Shown: piece by piece, positions 1 through 6,327 of the stretch
Layout: every line of letters begins with the position of its first letter
Position numbering within the stretch: the first letter of the stretch is position 1
DNA from: DASSLY01 sp035689185
GTDB lineage: Bacteria; Actinomycetota; Actinomycetes; Actinomycetales; Dermatophilaceae
Length of the DNA stretch: 14,061 nucleotides
Reading direction: 5' to 3'
Assembly: GCA_035689185.1 (NCBI GenBank)
Contig: DASSLY010000017.1
Location: forward strand, 1 to 14,061
Program-made: the position numbers and the translations under genes
The notes under the pieces: model-generated
What the model saw: only the letters and a program-made list of their open reading frames with translations
Database searches by the model: none
What the model was told of the DNA's origin: nothing

Positions 1-1042
1 CGGGTGCCTCCGTCTGGCCGGCTGCGGGGGGGGACGGCGCTGGGCGCGGCACCGGTGCGGGGCGCGGCGCGTCGCTGGTGCCAGCCGGTTCGGTCGCCGG
101 CGGGGCGGGACGCGAAGCCGGCGCCGGACGGGAAGCCGAAACGGAACGCGCAGCCGGAGCGGGACGCGAAGCCGGCGGGGCGGGACGCGAAGCCGGAACG
201 GGACGCGAAGCCGGGGGGGCGGGACGCGAGGCCGGCGCAGGACGGGGGGCCGGAGCGGCGGCCGCCGGGGCGGGGACCTCGGGGGCGGGCCGGGCAGGTG
301 CCCGGGCGGGGGTCGCGTCGGCGCCCGGGGCGGGGCTGGCCGGTGGGCTCGCGGCAGCTGCGGCAGAAGGGTCCTCGGATCCGGCCGGCGGCGGCGGCGC
401 AGCCGCGCCGACCAGAGCGGGCTGGAGTATCGCGGCTGGATCCTGCAGGGGCGCCGGGACCAGCTGGTCCACCTGCGAGTCCGGCGCGAGCTGCTCGTCA
501 CGCCGTCGACGCTGCTCGGCGCGGGCGTCGGCCTTCTTCCTCGTCGGCCCGAGGACCATGATCATGTTGCGGCCGTCCAACTTGGGCGAGGACTCGACGA
601 AGCCAAGCTCGACGACGTCCTCGGCCAGCCGCTGCAGCAGGCGCAGGCCCAGTTCGGGGCGGGACTGCTCACGCCCCCGGAACATGATGGTCACCTTGAC
701 CTTGTCGCCGGCCTTGAGGAACCGCTCGACGTGGCCGCGCTTGGTGCCGTAGTCATGTGGGTCGATCTTGGGCCGGAGCTTGATCTCCTTGATGACCGTG
801 TTGACCTGGTTCTTGCGCGCTTCACGTGCCTTGAGGGCGGCTTCGTACTTGAACTTGCCGAAGTCCATGAGCTTGGCGACGGGGGGCTTGGCCATCGGGG
901 CCACCTCGACCAGGTCGAGGTCGGCTTCCGCGGCCAGACGCAGCGCGTCTTCGACGCGCACGATGCCGACCTGCTCTCCGTTGGGGCCAACCAGCCGCAC
1001 TTCCGGGACCCGGATGCGGTCGTTGATACGAGGCTCGCTGAT
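1..1042 (-). CDS. infC: Translation initiation factor IF-3, ATC start, long C-terminal tail (3' end outside window)
   Basis: IF-3 binds the 30S subunit, blocks premature 50S joining and checks initiator tRNA and start codon. Read from 1042 leftward the protein begins ISEPRINDRIRVPEVRL. The IF3-N domain spans about residues 1-80 (with MAKPPVAKLMDFGKF) and IF3-C about 81-175 (VNTVIKEIKLRPKIDPHDY, then GRNMIMVLGPTRKK). The frame stays open to the left edge, at least 347 codons, so at least 170 residues follow the usual ~180-residue core. This tail is rich in Pro, Ala, Arg and Ser with repeated ASRPA-type units. The ATC at 1042-1040 is preceded by AAGGAG 8 nt upstream and fits the family N-terminus. 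I see no in-frame ATG, GTG or TTG nearby that fits better. Non-canonical infC starts are known to serve IF-3 autoregulation. rpmI and rplT would be expected further left. Identity is certain; the start is likely. Confidence 0.95.
   Translation of the reverse strand, partial: MSEPRINDRIRVPEVRLVGPNGEQVGIVRVEDALRLAAEADLDLVEVAPMAKPPVAKLMDFGKFKYEAALKAREARKNQVNTVIKEIKLRPKIDPHDYGTKRGHVERFLKAGDKVKVTIMFRGREQSRPELGLRLLQRLAEDVVELGFVESSPKLDGRNMIMVLGPTRKKADARAEQRRRRDEQLAPDSQVDQLVPAPLQDPAAILQPALVGAAAPPPPAGSEDPSAAAAASPPASPAPGADATPARAPARPAPEVPAPAAAAPAPRPAPASRPAPPASRPVPASRPAPPASRPAPAARSVSASRPAPASRPAPPATEPAGTSDAPRPAPVPRPAPSPPAAGQTEAP
105..235. repeat. Imperfect tandem repeats inside the infC tail
   Basis: The 17-mer GCGGGACGCGAAGCCGG, or a one- or two-base variant, occurs at about 105-121, 159-175, 180-196, 198-214 and 219-235, with more degenerate copies between 121 and 158. 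Spacing is mostly 18 or 21 bp, so the reading frame is kept. On the minus strand the units encode ASRP-A/V-P segments of the IF-3 tail. The length of this block probably varies between strains by in-frame slippage (inference). Confidence 0.85.
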
Positions 1043-1330
1043 GTTTCCTGCTCCTTGCGTGGGGATCCGGACTGACCGCCGGCGGCGGGAAGGCTTCGCG
1101 CCGCCGTACGCAAGTGCTGGTGCCGGGCACCCCTCCCAAGCCCGGTCTGCCGCGCGGATCGCGCGTGCGACAAACCCTGCCGGCCGTCGGCACCAGGTGA
1201 CGACGACCGAGCGGACCCGTTGGACCCGGCGGCCTCACGGTCGGCGCGGGTGGAAGCGGTGCTGCGGCTTCGCTTTGCGTGCTGCTCGCGCCGACCCTGT
1301 TGCGCAAGGCGGGCGGGGCACAGCCGGTCG
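1043..1330 (-). promoter_or_regulatory. infC 5' leader with alternative hairpins; no gene
   Basis: The stretch 1043-1403 holds no convincing gene. On the minus strand it looks like a ~290-nt infC leader. A 9-bp inverted repeat (CTGGTGCCG with CGGCACCAG, 1188-1196 and 1117-1125) encloses a tight hairpin, CGCGCG-GAT-CGCGCG, at 1151-1165. The same downstream arm can instead fold locally as GGTGC-CCG-GCACC at 1119-1131, so the two folds exclude each other. A third 8-bp stem pairs 1080-1087 with 1099-1106, ending 38 nt before the start codon. No U-run follows it, so a classic terminator is not evident. Mutually exclusive folds before infC suggest attenuation or translational feedback (inference). 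Confidence 0.45.
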
Positions 1331-1336
1331 GGAATC

Positions 1337-1345
1337 ATGCTACCA
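1337..1345 (-). promoter_or_regulatory. Candidate infC promoter, extended -10
   Basis: The minus strand reads TGGTAGCAT, an extended -10 (TGn-TAnnnT). A weak -35-like TTCCGG lies 19 bp upstream at 1362-1367. Transcription would begin near 1330 and give a leader of about 290 nt before the ATC start. The core -10 fits; the -35 is poor, so this is tentative. Confidence 0.4.
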
Positions 1346-1403
1346 GGGCGGACGGCCTCGTCCGGAACCGCAGGTGAGGTGGGCCGCCTGGCGGCCGACC
1401 GAC

Positions 1404-2699
1404 TCAGGGCCGGACATCCTCCGCCACCCGCTGGCCCAGCGGCACCGTAGCCGGCACCGGCACCGGCACCGGCGGGTGCGCCGGGACCGGCCCCCGGCGC
1501 GCGAGCGACCAGCAGCCGACAGCGAGCGCCAGCCCCAGCACGCCGGCCAGGACGAACCCGCCGCCAAAACCCCACCGGTCGATCGCGGCGCCGGCAGCCG
1601 GCGCGCCGAGCGCCGAGCCGGTGGTCATGAACGAGCCGTGCCACCCCATCGCCTCCGAGCGGGCCGTGCCCGGCACCAGCGCCGACAGCTGGTCCACCGT
1701 CGCGGTGATGGTCGGCGCACACAGCAGCCCGGTGACAAACGCGAGCGCGCCCAGCGCCCAGGGGCCCGCGGCAAGCGCCAACGGCACTGTCGTGACGGCC
1801 AGCCCGGCCAGCAGGAGGAACGCGGACACCGGCCGGTGCAGCGAGCCGTAGACCAGGCCGCCCACCACCGAGCCCAGGCCCCACACCGCCAGCACCAGGC
1901 CGATGTGGTCGTAGCTGCCGTAGTCGCGCATCGCCGCCACGATGGCGATATCGCTGCCGGACAGGACCAGCGTGCCGGCTCCCGCGGCGACCAGGACCGC
2001 GAGCACCGCCGGGGCAAACCAGCTCCGCCCTGCCGTGCCCGGCTGCCTGTCGCCGTCGGCGTCGGCTGCGTCGGCGCGGATCGGGGGGTTGAGCAGCCAG
2101 AGCCCCAGGCCGGCCAGCGCGGCGGACATCTCGATGCCGAACAGCACCCACGAGGTGGACCATTTGGTGGCGGCCCAGATCCCCAGGACCGGCCCCGCGA
2201 TGAAGGCGACCTCGACGAGGACCGAGTCCAGCGACAGGGCCGTGCGGCGAAGCTCGTCGCCGACCGCGGTGATCACGGCGGCGCGCACGATCGAGAACGT
2301 GGGGACCACGAAGAGCCCGGACACCCCTGCCAGGACCACCAGCACGGCATACCCGGCGAACGGCGCGACCGACCAGCAGGCGGCGACGACGAGCACCGAG
2401 GGAAGCACGACCCGGCGCAGCCCGAGCCGGTCCAGCAACCGGCCGCGCCACGGCCCGGAGACCGCGACGCAGACCGTGGCCACCGTCGTCACCAGGCCGG
2501 CCTCGGTGTAGCTGCGGCCCAGCGTCTGCACGACGTGGACGGTGAGCAGCACCATCCCGGCGAACATCGGGATGCGAACCAGCATGCCCAGCAGCAGCAC
2601 GTCCCGCGCCGCGCGAACGGCGAGGACACGCTGGTAGCGCGCCAGCGGCATACCGAGGGACATCCCAGCAGGCTCGCACACCGCGCGACAAGCCACCAC
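1404..2699 (-). CDS. MFS transporter of unknown substrate
   Basis: This is a polytopic inner-membrane protein of the major facilitator superfamily, probably a proton-coupled exporter (inference from family). The 431-residue product has about twelve hydrophobic segments in two halves, split by a charged loop near residues 204-228 (NPPIRADAADADGDRQPG). The family motif A is visible at residues 86-96 as GRLLDRLGLRR, after the second membrane segment. The C-terminus is a proline/valine tail (PVPAHPPVPVPVPATVP). The listed start is the GTG at 2699. The first residues (VACRAVCEPAG) look unlike transporter sequence, so the ATG at 2663 or 2651 may be the true start. It is divergent from the Fur-type regulator with about 50 bp between them, so shared control is possible. 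The substrate cannot be read from sequence. Confidence 0.85.
   Translation of the reverse strand: MVACRAVCEPAGMSLGMPLARYQRVLAVRAARDVLLLGMLVRIPMFAGMVLLTVHVVQTLGRSYTEAGLVTTVATVCVAVSGPWRGRLLDRLGLRRVVLPSVLVVAACWSVAPFAGYAVLVVLAGVSGLFVVPTFSIVRAAVITAVGDELRRTALSLDSVLVEVAFIAGPVLGIWAATKWSTSWVLFGIEMSAALAGLGLWLLNPPIRADAADADGDRQPGTAGRSWFAPAVLAVLVAAGAGTLVLSGSDIAIVAAMRDYGSYDHIGLVLAVWGLGSVVGGLVYGSLHRPVSAFLLLAGLAVTTVPLALAAGPWALGALAFVTGLLCAPTITATVDQLSALVPGTARSEAMGWHGSFMTTGSALGAPAAGAAIDRWGFGGGFVLAGVLGLALAVGCWSLARRGPVPAHPPVPVPVPATVPLGQRVAEDVRP
1451..1474. repeat. Hexanucleotide repeat (CCGGCA)
   Basis: Three perfect CCGGCA copies and one CCGGCG lie head to tail near the 3' end of the MFS gene and encode its alternating Pro-Val tail. 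The 6-bp unit keeps frame, so copy-number change would alter only tail length. Confidence 0.8.
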
Positions 2700-2710
2700 G
2701 GACTTTCCCG

Positions 2711-2735
2711 CTGATCTTGACTCGTTCCAGATCAG
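2711..2735. promoter_or_regulatory. Candidate operator: CTGATCT-N11-AGATCAG inverted repeat
   Basis: A perfect 7-bp inverted repeat (2711-2717 and 2729-2735) with an 11-nt spacer lies between the divergent MFS and fur/catR genes, ending 14 bp before the regulator's likely ATG at 2750. A -35-like TTGACT sits inside it at 2717-2722, so a bound dimer would cover the promoter. Autoregulation is usual for Fur-family peroxide regulators next to catalase. The site does not match a consensus I can recall with confidence, so its binding partner is inferred from position. Confidence 0.5.
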
Positions 2736-2749
2736 GTGGTGGGGTGGTG

Positions 2750-3187
2750 ATGATGGACACGACGGCCACCCAGCACCTGCGCCGCGCCGGGCTGCGCGTG
2801 ACCGGGCAGCGGGTGGCAGTGCTGGACGCGGTCGACGCGCAGCAGCACGCCGACGTCGACACCATCGTCACCGCGGTGCGCACCCGGCTCGGGTCGGTCT
2901 CGACGCAAGCTGTGTACGACGTCCTCCGGGCGCTCACCGAGGCGGGGTTGCTGCGCCGGATCGAGCCGGCAGGCTCCCCCGCCCGGTTCGAGACGCGCGC
3001 CGGCGACAACCACCACCACGTGGTATGCCGCTCGTGCGGCTCGGTCGCGGACGTGGACTGCGTGATCGGCGCGGCCCCTTGCCTGGAGCCGAGCGCCGCC
3101 GCGGGCTACCTGCTGGACGAGGCCGAGGTGACCTTCTGGGGGATCTGCCCGAACTGCCAGCAGCACGAGCGTTTACGACAGGGTTGA
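2750..3187 (+). CDS. catR: Fur-family peroxide-responsive repressor (CatR/PerR type)
   Basis: This is a DNA-binding metalloregulator that probably represses the adjacent catalase until peroxide oxidises it. From the ATG at 2750 the product is 145 residues, typical for the family. Residues 1-80 form a winged-helix domain (LRVTGQRVAVLDAV, then STQAVYDVLRALTEAGLL). The metal-binding and dimer half has the HHH cluster at 88-90, C93-x-x-C96 and C133-x-x-C136, plus C104 and C111. The frame opens at TTG 2717, but that would add a GGGVV-type leader unlike the family. ATG 2750 or 2753 is preferred, with GGTGG upstream. It is followed after 17 bp by the catalase gene on the same strand. The CatR-CatA pairing of Streptomyces is the closest known arrangement. 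The peroxide role is inferred from context. Confidence 0.88.
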   Translation: MMDTTATQHLRRAGLRVTGQRVAVLDAVDAQQHADVDTIVTAVRTRLGSVSTQAVYDVLRALTEAGLLRRIEPAGSPARFETRAGDNHHHVVCRSCGSVADVDCVIGAAPCLEPSAAAGYLLDEAEVTFWGICPNCQQHERLRQG

Positions 3188-3204
3188 CGACAAGGAGAAG
3201 GCGC

Positions 3205-4764
3205 ATGACCATGCACGACGACACCCGACAGGCCCCGCAGGGGTCAACCACCGACACCGGCGCTCCGGCCGTCAGCGACCGCAACTCGCTGACCCTCGGC
3301 CCGAACGGGCCGATCCTGCTGCACGACGCGCACTTCCTGAACCAGATGGCGCACTTCAACCGCGAGCGCGTGCCCGAGCGCAACGTCCACGCGAAGGGCA
3401 GCGGGGCGTTCGGCGTGTTCGAGACCACCGAGGACGTCACGGCATACACCAAGGCCGCGCCCTTCCAGCCGGGGGCGAAGACCGACATGCTGGCCCGGTT
3501 CTCCACCGTCGCCGGGGAACAGGGCAGCCCGGACACCTGGCGCGACCCGCGCGGCTTCGCGCTGAAGTTCTACACGACCGAGGGCAACTACGACCTGGTC
3601 GGCAACAACACCCCGGTGTTCTTCATCAGGGACACGATGAAGTTCCCGCACTTCATCCGCAGCCAGAAGCGACGCGGCGGGTCGGGGCTGCGGGACAACC
3701 ACATGCAGTGGGACTTCTGGACGTTGAACCCCGAGTCGGCGCACCAGGTCACCTACCTGATGGGGGACCGCGGCATCCCGCGGACGTGGCGGCACATGAA
3801 CGGATACGGCTCGCACACCTACATGTGGATCAACGCCGCGGGGGAAAGGCATTGGGTCAAGTACCACTTCCACTCCGACCAGGGCGTGCAGGGGCTGACC
3901 GGCGAGCACGCGACCCGGATCGCCGGGGAGGACGCCGACTTCCACCGCCGTGACCTGCGGGACGCGATCGAGCGCGGGGAGTTTCCCAGCTGGACCCTGT
4001 CGGTGCAGGTGATGCCGTACGAGGACGCTCCCGGCTACCGGTTCAACCCGTTCGACCTGACCAAGGTGTGGCCGCACAGCGACTACCCGCTGATCAAGGT
4101 CGGCACCATGACGCTGAACAAGAACCCGGACAACTTCTTCGCCCAGATCGAGCAGGCCGCGTTCGAGCCCTCGGCGCTGGTCCCGGGCATCGGGTTCTCA
4201 CCGGACAAGATGCTGCTCGGGCGCGCCTTCGCCTACGCCGACACCCACCGGTACCGTATCGGGCCGAACTACCTGCAGCTGCCGGTGAACCAACCGCGGG
4301 TGGAGGTGAACACGTACACGTTCGACGGGCCGATGGCCTACTTCCACAGCGGCGACGGCGCGGTTCACGCGCCGAACACCCAGGGGCGCGGCTTCGCCGA
4401 CGTGACCGGCACCGTCGAGGACGGCTGGGCCGCCGACGGGGAGATGGTCCGCACGGCATACGAGCTGCACGCCGAAGACGACGACTTCGGCCAGCCCGGA
4501 ACGCTCGTGCGCGAGGTGTGGACCGACGAGCAGCGGGCCGAGTTCGTCAAGACCGTCGCCGGGCACCTGCTCGGCGGGGTGCACGGCGAGGTCCTGGAGC
4601 GGGCCTTCGAGTACTGGAAGAACGTCGACAGCGACACCGGGAAGCAGATCGAGGAGCTGGTCCGCTCCGGCAACGGCGGCGACAACCCCGGTGGCCTGCC
4701 CGGCGACGCCCGCGCCGAGGCCGCCGACCCGATCGTGGAGTCCCACACCAACGCCGGGAAGTAG
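3205..4764 (+). CDS. katA: Monofunctional haem catalase
   Basis: The enzyme dismutates hydrogen peroxide to water and oxygen in the cytoplasm. The 519-residue product matches the small-subunit haem catalases. Visible catalytic features are distal His62 in RNVHAKGSGAFG, distal Asn135 in DLVGNNTPVFFIRD, and the proximal haem ligand Tyr344 with Arg340 in RAFAYADTHRYRIGPNY. The segment FSTVAGEQGSPDTWRDPRGF (99-118) is a family signature. The start at ATG 3205 is set by AAGGAG at 3192-3197, 7 nt upstream. An upstream in-frame start would overlap the regulator gene and add non-family sequence. It lies 17 bp after the Fur-type gene and is almost certainly co-transcribed with it and repressed by it. 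All active-site residues are intact. Confidence 0.97.
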   Translation: MTMHDDTRQAPQGSTTDTGAPAVSDRNSLTLGPNGPILLHDAHFLNQMAHFNRERVPERNVHAKGSGAFGVFETTEDVTAYTKAAPFQPGAKTDMLARFSTVAGEQGSPDTWRDPRGFALKFYTTEGNYDLVGNNTPVFFIRDTMKFPHFIRSQKRRGGSGLRDNHMQWDFWTLNPESAHQVTYLMGDRGIPRTWRHMNGYGSHTYMWINAAGERHWVKYHFHSDQGVQGLTGEHATRIAGEDADFHRRDLRDAIERGEFPSWTLSVQVMPYEDAPGYRFNPFDLTKVWPHSDYPLIKVGTMTLNKNPDNFFAQIEQAAFEPSALVPGIGFSPDKMLLGRAFAYADTHRYRIGPNYLQLPVNQPRVEVNTYTFDGPMAYFHSGDGAVHAPNTQGRGFADVTGTVEDGWAADGEMVRTAYELHAEDDDFGQPGTLVREVWTDEQRAEFVKTVAGHLLGGVHGEVLERAFEYWKNVDSDTGKQIEELVRSGNGGDNPGGLPGDARAEAADPIVESHTNAGK

Positions 4765-4914
4765 GCCCTCGGGCACCCCTTGCCCGCTTGCTGCCTGTGA
4801 CGGAACGGAACGGAGCCGAACGCGACGGCTCGACGGGCGCTGGCGCCGGCAGTGCGTCCGAACCGGGCAGCAAGCGGCGAGCGACGGCACGCGGCGCAGC
4901 CCCGCCCCGGCGGG

Positions 4915-4936
4915 TCCGCCCCTCACCGGAGGCGGA
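4915..4936. terminator. Possible stem-loop between converging katA and erm
   Basis: TCCG and CCTC pair with GAGG and CGGA around an ACCG loop, giving an 8-bp stem with a 2-nt CC bulge, near the end of the 158-bp convergent interval. It overlaps the erm stop codon. No T-run follows on either strand, so an intrinsic terminator role is uncertain. The rest of 4765-4922 shows nothing clear. Confidence 0.25.
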
Positions 4937-5444
4937 TGTGCAGGATGACCGAATCCACCGCCGGGGGCGGGTTGAACGCGCGCCGAGGCAGTGGCTGGCC
5001 CACCCTTAGCTGGTGGGATCGGCCGGCGCCCTGACGCGCCAGCCGTCGAGCCGCCGAGCCCTGCACCACCAGGTCCGCGGAGCGCAGCTCGGGGCTGGCG
5101 AGCAGGCGCCGCACGAGCATCGAGGTCAGCGCAAACGGCGGGCTCGCCACAACCCGATAGGGCTGGTGTGGCAGGCGGAACCGGTCAAGGTCGGCACGAA
5201 CGACGCGGAGCCGGGGACAGGCGCACCGCGCGGCGAGCGTGTCAGCGCGCCCGGGATGGAGCTCGACCGCGAGCACCCGGGCACCGGCGGCCAGCAGCGG
5301 CGCCGTCAGCGCGCCGGTACCCGCTCCCAGGTCCAGGACAAGGTCCCCCGGCTGCACCGGTGACTGGGCGACGACGCGGGCCGCCCATTCCGGGTGAAGC
5401 GGATGCCAGCCCCAGCGGCGGCCCCCACCGCGTTCCCCGGGCAC
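4923..5444 (-). CDS. erm: Erm(37)-like 23S rRNA adenine methyltransferase, short form
   Basis: This is an S-adenosylmethionine-dependent rRNA methyltransferase of the Erm/KsgA superfamily. Family members methylate A2058 or neighbours in 23S rRNA and give macrolide-lincosamide resistance. At 173 residues it lacks the C-terminal helical domain of full Erms, as Erm(37) of M. tuberculosis does, and it shares that protein's RxWGWHxLHxEWAARVV N-terminus (residues 10-25). Motif I is DLGAGTGALT (38-47), the acidic SAM ligand is E61, and the next acidic residue is D85. The distal PRRAFNPPPAVDSVI segment is conserved. The catalytic motif IV is S101-P-P-F rather than N-[IP]-P-[YF], so the key Asn is replaced. 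The only plausible start is GTG 5444, because a TGA lies in frame four codons upstream. It converges on katA and is divergent from the next gene. Activity is uncertain. Confidence 0.85.
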   Translation of the reverse strand: MPGERGGGRRWGWHPLHPEWAARVVAQSPVQPGDLVLDLGAGTGALTAPLLAAGARVLAVELHPGRADTLAARCACPRLRVVRADLDRFRLPHQPYRVVASPPFALTSMLVRRLLASPELRSADLVVQGSAARRLARQGAGRSHQLRVGQPLPRRAFNPPPAVDSVILHIRLR

Positions 5445-5534
5445 GGCGAACCATCAGCATCGTCGGCATGCGCAGACGGTAGGCCCGGGGGCAGCGCGAG
5501 CGCACGCCATTTTCCCGACGACCGGCCTGCGGAC

Positions 5535-5548
5535 CCCCACCGGTGGGG
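5535..5548. promoter_or_regulatory. 14-bp perfect palindrome CCCCACCGGTGGGG
   Basis: The palindrome sits about mid-way in the 178-bp gap between the divergent erm gene and the gene at 5623. Its position suits an operator for either gene. No regulator can be assigned. A TACCGT -10-like box for erm lies at 5481-5476 (minus), leaving about a 25-nt leader. Confidence 0.35.
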
Positions 5549-5622
5549 ATGCCTCGCACGGCACCAGAAGACCCCGCCCACGCGGCCCCGCTCTCGACGT
5601 CCCGCGGTGGCAGCATGACGCT

Positions 5623-6315
5623 GTGGGCGGACTGGAGCTGGACCACCGGGAACTGGCGGCGGCGCTGGGGGCGAGCTACCGGCGCGTGACCGCTGCGCTG
5701 GGCTCGCTGGACGACCTGGCCTACTACGAGCCCACGCGGGCCCGCGGCTTCGCCGTCGGTGACCTGGTGGTACACGTTCGGCTGGACGCGGAGCGGGCGC
5801 TGGTCGCCTTCGCCAGCCCGACGGACGCACTGCCTGACCGCGACTTCGCCAGCTACTGGTCCGACTTCGACGCGCGTGCTCCGGTCAGGCCGGACGGGTT
5901 CGCGGCGGTGCGGTGGTGCAGGGCGATGAGCAGCGCCTACGAGCGCCCGAGCCGGGGGCTACGAGCGCACTGGGCGGACGTCGCCGCAGCGGCGGCCCGG
6001 GCCGCGGCGCTGTCGCGACCCGAGGGCGCGGTGCAGACGCAGGGACACGTCCTGCGCGTCACCGACTTCGTCGCGACCTTGGCGCTGGAGGCCTGCGTGC
6101 ACACGCTGGACCTGCAACGCAGCGTGGCGGTCGAACCGGACCCGACCGCGATCGCCGTGTCGGTCGCGACGTTGGACGCGCTGGCCGGCGTGGATGTCCG
6201 CGCCCTGACCGGATGGGACGATGTCGAGTACCTGCTCAAGGGCTGCGGCCGCACGCCGGTGACGGCGGCCGAAAGCCGGGCGCTCGGGCCCCTCTCGCTG
6301 CCGCTGCTCGGTTAG
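5623..6315 (+). CDS. Maleylpyruvate isomerase N-terminal/DinB-like metalloprotein
   Basis: The product (230 residues) has the four-helix DinB/MDMPI fold typical of actinobacterial mycothiol-dependent enzymes. The expected metal triad is present: H51 in GDLVVHVRLDAERAL, with E156 and H160 in the ExxxH motif EACVH. These align with the Zn ligands of mycothiol-dependent maleylpyruvate isomerase. The family is large and most members have no proven substrate; they are often S-transferases or isomerases using mycothiol. The start is GTG 5623, with only a weak Shine-Dalgarno. A poor -10-like CAGCAT six bases upstream could give a leaderless message. It ends 12 bp from the converging sseB-like gene, with no terminator evident. 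Fold assignment is firm; enzyme activity is not assigned. Confidence 0.8.
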   Translation: MGGLELDHRELAAALGASYRRVTAALGSLDDLAYYEPTRARGFAVGDLVVHVRLDAERALVAFASPTDALPDRDFASYWSDFDARAPVRPDGFAAVRWCRAMSSAYERPSRGLRAHWADVAAAAARAAALSRPEGAVQTQGHVLRVTDFVATLALEACVHTLDLQRSVAVEPDPTAIAVSVATLDALAGVDVRALTGWDDVEYLLKGCGRTPVTAAESRALGPLSLPLLG

Positions 6316-6327
6316 GTTAGGCCAGGG

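Noticed and set aside
105..235. Repeats as a CRISPR array
   Set aside because: Units are 17-21 bp apart with no unique spacers, and they lie in frame within infC.
768..2714. Long plus-strand open frame over infC and the MFS gene
   Set aside because: Composition (His, Arg, Gln, Pro-rich) is the usual antisense shadow of high-GC genes, and no conserved motif is seen.
691..3009. 772-codon minus-strand open frame across infC, MFS and catR regions, including an ATG at 1338 that might be a leader ORF
   Set aside because: It overlaps infC and MFS in another frame and is Arg/Ala-rich without domains; the true frames carry family motifs.
4831..4850. GGCGC-TG-GCGCC as a katA terminator
   Set aside because: Only five pairs with a two-base loop and no T-run, so it is not a credible hairpin.
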